From contig CAJNOP010000016.1 in assembly GCA_905250075.1 (NCBI GenBank), positions 2,047,908-2,111,907 of the forward strand: a stretch of 64,000 nucleotides of DNA. The letters are read 5' to 3'. Shown here in pieces: positions 11,131-23,354 of this stretch. Within the stretch, counting starts at the first letter, position 1. The number at the start of each line of letters is the position of its first letter. The notes beneath the pieces were generated by a model. That model was not told the DNA's origin. It saw only the letters and a list, made by a program, of their open reading frames with translations, and did no database searches. This DNA comes from Rotaria sp. Silwood1. Its lineage: Eukaryota > Rotifera > Eurotatoria > Philodinida > Philodinidae. The translations under genes were made by a program, and so were the position numbers.

Positions 11131-13576
11131 CAGTAAAACCTCTCTAAGATGAACATTAACGGGACTTTTAAAAAAAAGTTCACTAAAGGAGGTGTTCATC
11201 TTATGGAGTTTTCACATTGAATGAAGTTTTACATGTATACAGTGCATGGTTAGTATCGATGAATGATAATTATGCACCTTTTATATTAAAATCTATTACG
11301 GTTAATGCCAAATAAAAAAAATATCTTTTTCAGCTATTACACATATTTATTCAATTATCATGTAACAAAGTAAAAAGAATATTTTTTGTCTTTAAATGAT
11401 TAAACATCTGTTCAATTTCAAACAAAAAGAGTCGGAAAAGTATTTTTATCTATTATTTACATCTATTTATTTTTTATGAAAAAAGTCGTTAATCGTCGTT
11501 TGTTTGACTCCTTTCGAGTCGATGAAAAGTTGGATAAGTTGGAAATCCAATTGCGAAATAAGTGAATGTAATTGTGGTTGTTGAGTAGCAGCCAGAATAT
11601 GTAGTCGTCGAACCATTTCCATTTCTTCGATGAGTTTAGGTGGTGTTTCAGTTGGCATGTCGTCATCTTCGTTGTTATCCGTGGTTATCTTCTCATCACA
11701 GTCTTTATCGACGACGATCAGATCGTCGTTGATATTGTTCCACTCGTTGAAAGCTGGAGTTTTTGAATCGATTTCGATAAATTCATTAGCAGTAAGACTA
11801 TGCTCGCCGATGTTGATATGAGCAAGAAGTGTATCTAAATTTCGTAAAGCTGTTGAGACGTCGTCAGTAGTGTTTTCATCGTCAAAAATCGTTATTACTA
11901 TTATTGCTCATTGTAGTACTGGTCTCATCTTGAGTGTTTGGATAGACGAAACCCGCCATACGAAATGTATTGTAGATTATCGTTTGAGTAACAGCTTGCC
12001 AAGCACTTTTCGTCTATTGTACCGCATCGAGAGCTGTAATGACAATATCGTTAGGTGAACTGGCGATGACACCGTGATATTACCTGCTTAGTAAGCTGTT
12101 GACCTAAACGAATAGATAATGTTGTTTAGCAAAATAAAAATAGTCATATTACTCACAATAGTAACAATTGAAATTCTTGATAATACCCTGGTCAAGCAGC
12201 TGCAGCTTCGAAATTGTATTTGGAGGAAAAAATTTAAGAGTGATGTTGGAGTACTGAGCATCGGAATTATGACAAGGAGCATGGTTGATGAATAATAAGA
12301 TTTTGCGCTTTTGCTTGATCATGCTGTTGTTTATACTTGCAAGTCATTCATCGAACAGAGTAGCAGTCATCCAACTCGTACAATTCCATCGTCATGTGAC
12401 AAGTAATTGTTTGATATTCAAATTTCTGAAACAGCGTGCTTTCGCCGCTTTGCCTAGAACAAAAATATACATAAGGATAATTAGTTTTAATCGAATCTAG
12501 GGTTGAAAGCTTACCGATAAGTAATGGCTGTAACTTGTCTTTACCTGTCATGTTCGTGCAAAGAAGAACGGTAAAACGTTCTTTCGATCGTTTTCCACCC
12601 TTGCAAGTTTCTTTGGCCATGCCGAGAAGACGATTAGGTAAAGCTTTGAAAAATAAACTAGTTTCGTCAGCATTGTAAACGTCATTGGGATTGTATTTAT
12701 CAATTATTAGTGAAAGTCGATTTCGCCATTCGTCAACAGTTGCAATGTGCACTGCTGCAGATTCTTCACATATGATTCGATATTGTATGCCGTGACGTAT
12801 TCTAAATTTTTCGAGCCAGCCATTACTAGCCTTGAACTCATCAGCATTTGCTCCACTCAGGTATTGACGAATTTGCTGAGCTTGTTCCTGTATGAGTGGA
12901 CCTGCAATATGAATGTTCTTACTACGTTGAATGAGGAATCATTCGTAAACTTTTAGATCGAGCTGTTGATTAAATTCATCTCGAAAGTTGCGTTTCTTGG
13001 TGGATTTTTCATTTTGTTCGTAACTTTCTATGTATTCTGCCTTGCGTTTGATAATATTTGATACGCTACCAATCGAGATTTTGTACTTCTCAGCAAGTGT
13101 ACGATATGAAGCATTCTCTTCATTTTCACGAATTAATTGCACTTTTTCAGATAAAGTTAATGTGTTTTTTGTCGCCATTTTACCATCGAAGATTGAAATG
13201 TGCGTTATTCTGTCACATAGAATCGATTAACTCATCGCGGACTATTCTTTTTCATTGTTCTGTTTGTTTCATACATACGACAAAGCTTGTTATGATGAAT
13301 TGACCGTCAAAAATTGACTTATCATCGCTTTATTATGTACAGTCTATTTTTTTATCTTCTTATTTCATACATGGACGCATAGTTCGTCACTGTGTGTTCA
13401 CTATACAGAGGTTTCTTCTACAGATAGGATCGAAAAAAGAGTTCATTGTTCAGAGTCAGGAGGTGTTCATCTTGCCGAGGTCTATTTACAGAAAAAATCG
13501 ATCGGTGTGACTGAAACATTTGTTCAAACAGGAGGTGTTCATTATAGAGAGGTATTAATTAATAGAAGTTTTACTG
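11131..13576 (-). mobile_element. pogo/Tigger-type DNA transposon, about 2.45 kb
   Basis: Both ends carry CAGTAAAA followed by CCTCTCTA.GATGAAC or CCTCTCTATAATGAAC, flanked by TA on both sides (11129-11130 and 13577-13578), as expected for pogo/Tc1 superfamily insertions. In the right terminus a roughly 16-bp AT-rich insert (around TTCTATTAATTAATA) separates the first eight terminal bases from the rest of the repeat. AGGAGGTGTTCAT is repeated inside both ends. The minus strand encodes a decayed CENP-B/Tigger transposase that fills most of the interior. Confidence 0.9.
11467..13178 (-). pseudogene. Tigger/pogo transposase pseudogene (CENP-B HTH plus DDE_1 domains)
   Basis: It starts at ATG 13178 with an N-terminal CENP-B-type helix-turn-helix (LTLSEKVQLI...YKISIGSVSNIIKR). 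A second DNA-binding helix region follows (LSGANADEFKASNGWLEKFR), then the DDE_1 core with YNADETSLFF and KLQLLDQGIIKNF. A 61-nt intron (12454-12514) is conserved in phase and yields IGKAAKARCF. Damage: in-frame TGA at 12939-12941, 12392-12394 and 12344-12346, a later TAG and frame breaks around 11850-12060. The second catalytic Asp is also replaced (LLFINHAPCH where LLLxDNAPxH is expected). The C-terminal 63 codons (11467-11658) remain open and end in a PCNA-binding-like QTTINDFF. Confidence 0.88.
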
Positions 13577-13578
13577 TA

Positions 13579-15022
13579 TATGTATGGTCCAATCTTGTAA
13601 ATATTGAATAACATGCAAGAGCAGAATCTTCAATAAAACAATTCATTGAAGAGTTTCATTTATGCTTTTCTTCAAGACTCCGACAAGAAATAACAAATTT
13701 CTTTTCATATTACGACACATTTGGAAGAAGGAAACCATCACTCCGCAGATAAGTTAAAATCATCTTGTCAAAAGCTCTAACTGCGCAAGCTAGAGTACTT
13801 AGATACAATATTCCAGAGACATTGTGTCTTTTGATGCAACTTGCATCCGCTCACTACCAGGCTTACAGATGATAAGCTAAATGGCTGCTCAGATTCTCGA
13901 AAGGAGATTGTCTGCAGCAACAACATATATAATAATGGTAATTGTTGTTTGGTTTCTGACTGCCACCAGTGAGTAACAGTGTCGGGTAATGGAACTTTTT
14001 ATTTTTCGACTTGTAACTTTCTATTTCATATGAAAAAGTAGCCACTAGTATATAGCACACTATGAGAAAATAGTAAATTTTTATAGCTACCACTAGAAAC
14101 TGGGAACTCTATTTTAGTTTATTATTAATCACTTTGAAACAAGGTTACCAAACTGTCATTCACAATAGTGCCATGTTGAGTTACGAAATGCAAATGGCAA
14201 ACCATTTTTTCAGTTGCTTCTATGAACGAGAGTTATTTTCTCGAGATATTTATATTGATATCTAAACTATACAGAATAAATTTATTAAAACTGTTTCCCA
14301 AATTAGCATTCCTTACTATAGTTTTCACTATTTCATAATAAATATATTTTTGATCTTTTCGTAACATTCACTAAATGACAAAGCGAAATGTTGACAGTTG
14401 GTTACCTTTCATTGACGAGATGATCAACCTATTCATTCTGTGAAGTAACATCTTCATTTTTCACATTCTGCCGTTATTTTCATGTTATATTGCATTAAAG
14501 CCATATGGATATTAATTGATGTGAGTGAAGAGCGAAAAAAGAATCATGCATCTGTCAACTATTCGATCATTTCTATAGTTCAACTGATTCTTGTTGTGGT
14601 CAATAGTCGATGCAATCAATTGTCGTCACCCAATTCGGTCGTTTAACTAATTGTCGTCTTGCCTAAGAGAAGTTAAGCAAAACAAGCCTTGCGAGCACGA
14701 AGCCAGCGTTCTCATAACCGAAACAATAATACTCATTTTCATTGCTTTTATTGATATTCAATGATGGCCGCCTTTTGTTGATTCTTTTTGCCAGGGCGTC
14801 AAAAAAAAAGAACTTATATCTTATATGATGGACAACCCTGATACTGAGCTCGTTTTTTGAATCATTCTCAATAGACTTATCATTTGAAATAATCTAACAA
14901 TTTTCCTCATTGCTAACGTGCAGTACCTTGATCGATTTCAATGACTCATAAATAATTGCTCATTAAAGCAACAATTGGCCATTCCGACTAAGGGAGGATT
15001 TCAAAACGTTTGCCTTTCGGTC
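13579..15022. other. AT-rich intergenic DNA, no gene recognised
   Basis: Nothing beyond scattered short frames. It separates the Tigger element from the minisatellite. Confidence 0.45.
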
Positions 15023-15208
15023 GGCCGCTCTGCCGTTCAGCCGCTCGCCCGCTCTACCGTTATGCCGCTCTGCCGTTATGCCGCTCTGCCGTTATGCCGC
15101 CCTACCGTTATGCCGCTCTGCCGTTATGCCGCTCTGCCGTTATACCGCTCTGCCGTTACGCCGCTCTGCCGTTCTGATGCCGCTCTGCCGTTCAGTCGTT
15201 CTGCCACG
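15023..15208. repeat. GC-rich 16-bp minisatellite
   Basis: About eleven copies of CCGCTCTGCCGTTATG with an 8-bp sub-period (CCGCTCTG and CCGTTATG) and point variants. It is sharply GC-rich against the AT-rich flanks. Because the unit is not a multiple of three, the 79-codon frame across it (14975-15214) is a by-product of the repeat. Confidence 0.9.
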
Positions 15209-15718
15209 GCATAACGAATTTGTTTTAATTACATTTTGATACATTGATTGTTTCTTTTGATGTATGTATACGTATATACGACACATATTGCTGTTTTTCT
15301 ATCCAATATTCTTTAGCCCTAGACTATTCATTTATCCAAAAACAGTGAATTTTTTAACTCGTGATAAGACTTTTGTCGAACTTTATTACGTTNNNNNNNN
15401 NNCCAATACCAAATTGTGCATAACTTAAAAATTGAATATCTCTGCTTAGATAAGCCATCCGCTGCTCATATTTTAAATATGTTAGTTTCTCGATAAGAGT
15501 GACCATTTCACCCGAACAAGGTCAGCCTTACTGCTCAACAGTTCCTGACCTTCCATTGTTAGGAAAAATATAATTGTTCTGTTTTATTCTTGATAAGTGG
15601 TTGCTGTTCTTTGAATTGTTTCTTCTTTTTATCCCTGTTCTATATTTCTTTTGCTTTCAGATATTTATACGCAATCTTCAATATCATTAATAATCTTTTA
15701 GTACTAGAAATAGCTATC
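15209..15718. other. Upstream region of the glycosyltransferase gene, with assembly gap
   Basis: A run of ten N at 15393-15402 marks an assembly gap of unknown true size. The rest is AT-rich, with no identifiable element. The open frame of the downstream gene extends back to 15590 only by using a TTG codon. Confidence 0.6.
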
Positions 15719-16909
15719 ATGAATTCTCCACTGAATCAGTTATATGACCAGCCCGACCAAATATGGTGGAGTACTTACAGAACACTTTCTAAACGCAGTA
15801 TTCTTTATATGTTCCTCTGTACAGTCATGCTGATAAGTTTTGTTATTATTTTCATTGGCGGAACTCAGAGCAAGTATTACCAAGGTTTTTTGATGAAATT
15901 CAAGCCGACACTATTTGATTCGTTCAACGCATCAGCAAAACAACTCGAACACTCCACCCAAGTTTCCGAACATAGACATGCATTAGCAGAAGATCTCAAA
16001 CTTAATGAAACACTGCAAAATAGAGCCAAAAATCGCAGCAATCGATACTATTTAAATGACTTCGAATATTTTCGAATGATACGAGACGAGTTTCCTCATA
16101 CTGAATCTGCTGCAAAACTTGGATATAATACAGGCATTGGACCTCTTTTGCCAACAGCATTGGATCCTAAAGATGTCTTATTTATTATCATGGGCAGCGT
16201 AAAATATATTCATAAGGCTAAGCTTCTCACAGAAACATGGTTACAGTGGTCTCAAGGTAACTTTTTCATCTTTGCTGATGCTGCTAACACAAGTATTCCT
16301 TTAACAACTTTACCCCGACTTGAAAAGAAACCTTCCAGAGAAGATGCACAACATAGACAATTGTTAGGATCACAATGGATAATTAGTAATAAGTCTGAAT
16401 TAATTAAGAAAGTAAAATGGTTTGTGTTTGCAGATGATGATACATGGATTAATGTACCTGCCCTTCTATCCTATCTTCAATGGTTTGATCATCGATTGTT
16501 GTTATCAATTGGATACATTTGGGACGATATGTGGATGCCAGGATGGTCATACTTCTCTGGAGGTGGTGGTGTTGTCTTTTCTCAAGCTGCATTTATATCA
16601 ACTATGCCTGCGATGTATACGAAAGAATGTCCTTTTCAATCATGGAATGATGTCACTTTCATGTATTGTCAAAAACAAAAAGGAGTGACCAAAATTCATT
16701 CAGATCGATTCTTTTATGATAAGGCTCACGTCATCAGTACATCTCATCATCTTTCGCCCGTTTCTTACGTTGGTAAAGTGACATTTCACTATATTAACGA
16801 TGCTGCTATTGCTAGAAGAATGACATGTGATGTCGCTGTTTATTGGAAATGGCTGATCAAAGGATGCGATAATGTCAAGCGAGATGATATGCCCCATTTG
16901 CGTTTTTGA
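15719..16909 (+). CDS. Fringe-like GT31 glycosyltransferase, type II membrane protein
   Basis: Single-exon frame of 396 residues from ATG 15719. A longer reading from TTG 15590 would place extra hydrophobic sequence upstream and is less likely. A short cytosolic N-terminus is followed by one membrane anchor near residues 28-48 (LYMFLCTVMLISFVIIFIGG), an Asn-rich stem and a lumenal catalytic domain. VKWFVFADDDTWINVP carries the DxD/DDD metal and sugar-nucleotide motif (Asp 239-241). GWSYFSGGGGVVFS is the glycine loop typical of Fringe and beta-1,3-glucosyltransferase (Pfam Fringe) proteins, and WNDVTFMYC resembles the catalytic-base region. It should transfer a hexose to glycoproteins in the Golgi; donor and acceptor cannot be read from sequence. 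Neighbouring genes are unrelated. Confidence 0.85.
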   Translation: MNSPLNQLYDQPDQIWWSTYRTLSKRSILYMFLCTVMLISFVIIFIGGTQSKYYQGFLMKFKPTLFDSFNASAKQLEHSTQVSEHRHALAEDLKLNETLQNRAKNRSNRYYLNDFEYFRMIRDEFPHTESAAKLGYNTGIGPLLPTALDPKDVLFIIMGSVKYIHKAKLLTETWLQWSQGNFFIFADAANTSIPLTTLPRLEKKPSREDAQHRQLLGSQWIISNKSELIKKVKWFVFADDDTWINVPALLSYLQWFDHRLLLSIGYIWDDMWMPGWSYFSGGGGVVFSQAAFISTMPAMYTKECPFQSWNDVTFMYCQKQKGVTKIHSDRFFYDKAHVISTSHHLSPVSYVGKVTFHYINDAAIARRMTCDVAVYWKWLIKGCDNVKRDDMPHLRF

Positions 16910-17578
16910 AAGTTGAATATTTTCAAAAAGTTGAGTAATTAGGAAAGAGATAAACTTGTATGAAATGTTACTATAAATGTATTATGATGATCAAAACAGA
17001 ATTGATAGTTCATCTGAGGTTAATTCACTCTCTTTTATACTGAAAGACAATGGTATAGAATGATTCAAATTTCAATTAAATACTTTTCTCCAAATTCATT
17101 ACTTGTGTAATTTCATCGATAGTACAGTTCTGATTACAAATCTTATGTACACAGACACAAGCAGAGATCTCAAAGTTAAATCATTGAAGCATATTTACAT
17201 GTATCAATCAAAAATAAATAATTAAATATTATGATCTTTTTCTAATTTTATCCTCAAACGAAATATGCATTTCTTCGACCACTATTTACTTATTACTCAT
17301 ATTGCATTAAACAAACAACAAAAAAAGAAATCTGATAAGGTACCAGCGTGAATGTATGTCAGCGCTTCTTTCACTCAAATGCACCATGTACTTTTCTATT
17401 TCGATCGATTGGTGTCTTTCATATTTAGTTTTATACGATAATGACATATGAAAAACATTTTTCCGAACATGTGTAGCCGAAAGATCTACCTTAATAGAGT
17501 TGATTCGGGAAATCTGACATGGCCATGACGCAACACTTTAGAAATTACTTTCTCAAAAAGAAAGATTGTTTCGACATA
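16910..17578. other. Intergenic region between convergent genes
   Basis: 3' flanks of the glycosyltransferase (+) and the MBLAC2-like gene (-). It contains AATAAATAATTAAA-type AT-rich stretches that could serve as polyadenylation signals (for example AATAAA near 17214). No further gene. Confidence 0.5.
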
Positions 17579-18493
17579 CTAACAAGAACAACATCGAAAA
17601 CAACCAGAACGAAAATAAACACCTGTTAGCGTTTGCATACAAGACGCAGTCAATCGACTACAACAACCATCTCGTGAGTCAATATATTGTTCAAGAATTT
17701 CTCTCATACGAATCTTGCCATTCAATATTTGGAAATGACCCGGATAGATTTGATCTATTTCATGCTCTTGTAACCAATCCAGCATACGATTCGTACTTCG
17801 AAGATACTCTTGAACAGAGGAAGTTGGTAGCCAATCAAGTAGATTACCTCCATGACCACATTCATACACGAAGTCTCCAGTGAACAATGCTTTCTCTTTC
17901 GGATAATAGCAGACGACGCTTCCTCGCGTATGGCCAGGCATATGTAGTACTATGACTTCATCCCCACCACCTGAAATAAAATTCCATGAATTGTTCTAGA
18001 TAACAGTGAATAAAAGTGATTTCAGACCTAAATCAATTCGATGTCCATCCATGATGGTATCACATTTTGTCGCTGGCACTCGATATTGGTGTGCAGAAAA
18101 ACCATGATAAGGTTGTTGGAAAAAATGCGTTGGTTGCACATAGTTCAATGTTTCTATTTGTCGACCATTTCGTAGACCATTATAATCATCTTGATGAATC
18201 CAAATTTCACTTTCATTCTCGAAATGTTGTGCTCCGCCACAGTGATCAAAATGATTATGCGTACATAAAACAATACATTTACGATCTTGACTGAGTAAAT
18301 GAAGATTTTCTAAATGCTTTTTCAAATTACAAACACCTAAGCCACAATCAATGATCAAATCATGTGCAGTACCGCGTAGAAGCCAAATATTTGATCGATT
18401 GCCTTCAAAGAAATGATCTTCAGTAGTTAAAAATAAATATGAATTAATTTTCTTTGTAGTAAACCATGACGGATGACTGAGAAGTTCAGCCAT
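17579..18493 (-). CDS. MBLAC2: MBLAC2-like metallo-beta-lactamase-fold hydrolase
   Basis: Two exons (18493-18028 and 17970-17579) are separated by a 57-nt GT-AG intron. Splicing restores HRIDLGGGDEVIVLHMPGH and gives 285 residues, close to the roughly 279 of vertebrate MBLAC2. Metal ligands are visible: THNHFDH (HxHxDH), HMPGHTRGS, and GDFVY with YPGHF near the C-terminus. NRSNIWLLRG and NLLDWLPTSS also match MBLAC2. Vertebrate MBLAC2 is an acyl-CoA thioesterase (palmitoyl-CoA hydrolase) that is itself S-acylated; activity here is inferred. The last 30 residues are Cys-rich (CCSRLTASC...CFRCCSC), which would suit S-acylation. The start is the ATG at 18493. Confidence 0.9.
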
Positions 18494-21400
18494 CAGAGTA
18501 TGATAAAACTGCGAATAAATGATTCATCCAACAAGAAACAAGGATCGCTGCATAATAGGATGGCTAGTTACCAATATTAATTGATCGTTATTTTTCTAAA
18601 AAAAAGTGCGACTGAAAATTATGATATGCAAATATTTTGAATAGAATTTAAAAAAAACAAATTACATATTCTCCGGCATACCTAGATGTTCTATTCGACT
18701 AGTTTCTGATCGATATCATAGATGGTGCTATCAGTTTAAAAATTCCATTAGAACATTTAGACACTGCGAGTAGTTACGGTGAAGAAGAAACTTTCAATTT
18801 TGCATGTGTTCTTGTTCATATACAAACGACTAAGAGAATGATCAAGAGATCTTTTCAGATATACATATCGCTTATTTTTCTTAGTGTGGGAATAATTTTT
18901 AAAAATATATGGATTTTATCCATTGAACTTCATTGTAATATATGTGCCAAGCTTCGACTTTTATCTTGACTTAATAACAACTAGAAATTGCAAGCATTTA
19001 AGTATCTTTTCTTGGAACACTGCCATCTGACAAATCGAGTTTTGTTTGCGTTTAACTATTCTATTGCATTGTACTCGTATTCGGCATTTATATGTGCTAA
19101 GTGAATAGTTTCAATTGCTCAATTGAACATGCATTTCACAAGATGAAGACAATGCTCCTTCTGGGCATATAATATTATACTCAACAGAACGCTGAGATTC
19201 CAATATCATTAATGAATGAATAGCCATATTATTATTTTGGTGTTGGTGACAGTTTAGTGGTTTATGCTGTCATAAACGTAGAATAAAACAACAAAATGCG
19301 TCTGCTGACCAACAATGAGGAGAGTCAAACAAGTGAAAAGCTGTTTTGCTTTACGTTTCTTTTTTATTTTGTTACATATGACAGCCAAGTTAGGAATTTC
19401 TTAACTTACATCTAATGATTCCGCAAAACCCTTATGTGTATTGAAATGTGCATAAATGACATTGATGTATGTGTTATAGTCATTTCTTACTACGGTATAT
19501 CAACCATTTTTTCAACAGTTTATATGTAAAAATGTCACTCTGAATATCGTGAGACATACTTCTTCCTTTTGTTTAAGCTTATTTTGTTCCCTCTTTGAAT
19601 TGAGTTCTCTTTTCTGTGATGATTTTAGTTCTATCTTTGACCACTTCTCTTATCATTCAATTTCTATCCAATCTTTCTTTTTCTTTCGTCTTTTTACTTC
19701 CTTCTTTCTTCTTACAATTCCGATTTCTTGTTTTTTCGTCGACTGATATTATTAAGAAGTCTTTAGAGTCGAAGAATGCACATGAAGGGCCAAAATAGCA
19801 ATAACAAGAATCACGGACAAAGACAACAAGTATCTAACTATACTTCTATTTTAAATTAATTATATTAATATAATACAGGTTTCAAATAGTCTTTGGATAG
19901 TCATAATTTCTATGCATAGTTCGATTGTTGATCATTTCCATTGATCAACAAACTTTTTGCATTAATGTACCACGAGGTTCAGTTAAACTTACATCTAGTA
20001 TTGTAATTGAGCCAAGAAACAATGTTTACATAGACTTAGCTTGAAAGTAAAATTAGCAGTACTAATGATAACTTTCGATTAATTAGTGACATCCACACAT
20101 TTTTTCCATTCAATATTGTCATGTTCATATAGATTGGTGACATGGAAAAGAAATACAAAAGAAATCTTTCCGTGACTTTTAAAGATCTTGTGAATGAGGT
20201 AGGCTACAGCTGAACAGTTTTGTCCATCAATATCATGTTCAAAGCAATGTCTATGATTATTAATCTAGTTTAAATGTAAATGAACAGAATGAAATGTTTC
20301 AGTAAGACTGCTATCAGCGAAACAAAGTTTAATTTTCTTTTGTCATTCAATTGTGTTAGTTAGTCTATTCGAAACCTGATAATCATCGTTCATTAGTGTA
20401 ATCATTTATTGCTCGGCGTAGTTGTAAGACAATGCAAACGATTGATTCTGATAGTAAACAGTTGTATTTGGTTTTATATCTATCAGTGAATTACACAAAC
20501 TACTCGTAGCTGAAACATGTTCATTCGTCTTCGACAGATCGTCCAAATTTTAATAATCATCACATTCACTGATGTAAGATTTGTTCACATTCTATGGAAG
20601 AGTTCTTAAATGACAATTAGCAACAAAAAATGGCTTAAAACGGACGGTATTACGTTATTTATTTGTGAAAATATACGATGTTGGAAAAGTGCAAAAAAAA
20701 TGCCGACCTTTTTGCTGCATATATAAGGTTCATACAATAGAATGATGCCCTACAGTACTAAACGATATCATCAGCTGCTATAGCTAAGATGTTATTTTGT
20801 TTCGTGTGTAAGGGTCGCGTGTGACTACTCTCTTCACCCGAATCGACAACTACGAACCGTCATTTCATAAAAATATTTGACATGATACAATCATTGCATT
20901 TGAAATAAACTTGTTTTTCATGGGTGATATTCAATATAGCATTTATTTATTTAACTAGATTAAAAAAAGAAACATTTAGATGTCAGTCATTGAAAATTCG
21001 AGGATATGGAATGATCAGCACCAAATGTAATCATTGCAAATAATAATACGTGTATAATATTCATTCGTGTAAACTTAATTGAACACGGAAAATGGACACT
21101 AGTATGTTTTACTTAGCCTGAATTTGATCGAACAACGAAGAATCGTTTTCAAGTGAACATTTGCATTGTTTCTATATGCTTTATCTTGGTGAAAACTGTT
21201 GAGCCCGGTTTATACCAATAGGTGAAATGATATCTAGAGAATTTATTCTTAGAAAATTTGTCAACTTTGAATGAAGTTTTCAGAATTAACTATTTTTAAT
21301 TAATGATACTCTTTTGTTGTGTATTTTCACGAATTTGTAGTAGAATTTAAACATACATCAGTGAAATAAATAATTAAAACAAGCAACTTTAAAAAATCTG

Positions 21401-22897
21401 TTCTAAAATAGGTCTGAAAAAATTTTCAAAAATGTTTCTAATTAATCAAAAATGAAAAAAGATGTTATAATATTGATAATTTTTGGTCGAATTCATCATA
21501 TTTTGTCATTTTATTTTAAACTGTTCGACAGCTTCACGATATTTATATTAGTGACAAAGAAATCATATTGATTAACAAGAGCATGGTAGATCTTTGAATC
21601 GGCAAGCAAAACTTGAGTTGAAAGTGAAAATATCGAAAGAAAAAAATTTGAAAATTGAGGTGGCGACTTCTGAATATTTTCTCGTTCGGAAAAATTAAAA
21701 AAAGAAGTCAAACAACTAAACTTGAATCATATTTCTATTGTTGAAAAAAGAAAAAATGAAAGGCAAGCAAAAATACTTTGAACTATTAACTTATCAATCT
21801 GAAATAATGTCCTTATTGTACAATCATAATTTAGGTTTCTGCTACAAGTAAAGAAAACCCGTTGAGAAAATCAGATACGGTAATGAAATAATTATTCTAC
21901 CGATGGCACGTGCTGATTCGACTTTCTGATGCTGTTTTTCTATTTGGATGTGGATGTAAGCGCAGCTTTAGATGAGTACGCCGGCGCTTATAGTCATATC
22001 CTCACCTACATTCAGCCACACCCATAGTTTATACTTTCCACATTTTCTAATCTCGACCAAAGTTGAATTTACTCTTTGTATCTGATCGATAATTTGACCA
22101 TGTGCATGATAAGTTCGTACTTAAAGTTTCATCATTTTCTAAAAACTCAAACATGTACAATAACTCAAAACTAAAACGTTATAATATATGAAATTACAAA
22201 ATATTAAACCTGTAACATTCATTTTTTACTGAACATCCCATCGATAACATTGAAAAATTTTCTCTATGTATCAATAATCTATTATATACAATCATAGTAA
22301 ATTATTTATAAATATTTAATCATAACGAACACAAACCAGACTATATATTATGTATTGATGATCTGTCTCGCGAATCCACGATGATCATTTTTTTTGTTTT
22401 CTTATAACAATGCAATATCATTGAGTAACGTTTAATTACGGTACCAGTTCAATGAATCTACTCTTGCTGCTGCTATCAATATGATTTTTAATATACTAAA
22501 AAGATGAAAGCTTTTTATTGTACGTAAATGTTACAAATGCGTTGTTACGAATCAATTATTTAAAGTTGCATTCATTATCAAGAGTCTAATTCTACTGCTA
22601 AGTAGAAATCAAATGAAACATTGGTTTAAGATATTTTCATTAGAAAAAAATCTTTTTATTTCTCAATCCATATCGATAATCGAAAAACGATGGCAATTGT
22701 AAGAAGAAAAAGTAAAACGAAAAAAACAACCTCTTATGTGTTAGAAGAAAAAACATCAAAAGATTTAATGCACAACAAACATAATGCTCACCATATGTCA
22801 ACAGAGAAAAAGAAAGTATTTGTGTTGACGACAAGCAAAAGAAATTTAATCATTAAACGTTCGCACTTGTTTCGTTTCTTTTTTTTTCTAATTTCGC
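18494..22897. other. Long AT-rich intergenic region, no supported gene
   Basis: Both strands were read. A pyrimidine-rich stretch lies at 19545-19745. A short stretch at 18721-18850 translates to HLDTASSYGEEE, reminiscent of an aldo-keto reductase motif, but no other part of that family is present. No transposon termini or RNA genes were recognised. Confidence 0.5.
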
Positions 22898-23354
22898 ATG
22901 ACATCACGTAACGATTATCGATATCCATCCAATGTGGATAGACATACAAAGCAATCAAATGGTCATGTACAACCAGATGATAATCTTCAATATAATCCAT
23001 GGGAATTTGAAAATCCTTGGTCACACAACTTATGTAATTGTACAGAACAATGTGATGAAACATGCTATGGTTTATGGTGTTTTCCTTGTTTTGCGTGCCA
23101 TCTAGCTTGGCGCATGAATGAATCTTGTTGGATAACTTTTTGTCTACCTGGTTATTTAGCTGTGTTAAGAACAAAAATGAGAACAGCATTTCGTATTAAA
23201 GTATGATTAATAAAAACAACAAAAAAAACATACTAATTATTTAGAATGCTTTTAGGGTTCATATCTTTCTGATTTTTGTGCTGCAGAATGTTGTCCATGT
23301 TGTACAGCATTTCAAATGGCTAGTGAATTACGCTTTCGAAGAGTGCTCAATTAG
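22898..23354 (+). CDS. PLAC8/cornifelin family Cys-rich protein
   Basis: Two exons (22898-23200 and 23256-23354) with a 55-nt phase-0 intron give 133 residues from ATG 22898. The PLAC8 domain fills residues 43-130. It starts with LCNCTEQCDETCYGLWCFPC, continues with MNESC and LRTKMRTAFRIKG, and ends with the diagnostic CCPCCTAFQMASELRFRR (family pattern CCPxCxxxQxxRE). Conserved Cys pairs are all present, and the length is typical (about 115-150). Members are small membrane-associated Cys-rich proteins with varied reported roles (cell size, metal handling, epidermal envelope), so no specific function is claimed. The intron contains in-frame stops, so splicing is required. Confidence 0.9.

Noticed and set aside
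14975..15214. 79-codon frame of repeated Arg-Tyr-Ala-Ala-Leu-Pro-Leu-Cys
   Set aside because: Created by the 16-bp minisatellite; the unit is not a multiple of three.
18721..18850. HLDTASSYGEEE resembling an aldo-keto reductase motif
   Set aside because: Only about ten residues match; no other AKR motif or exon was found nearby on either strand.
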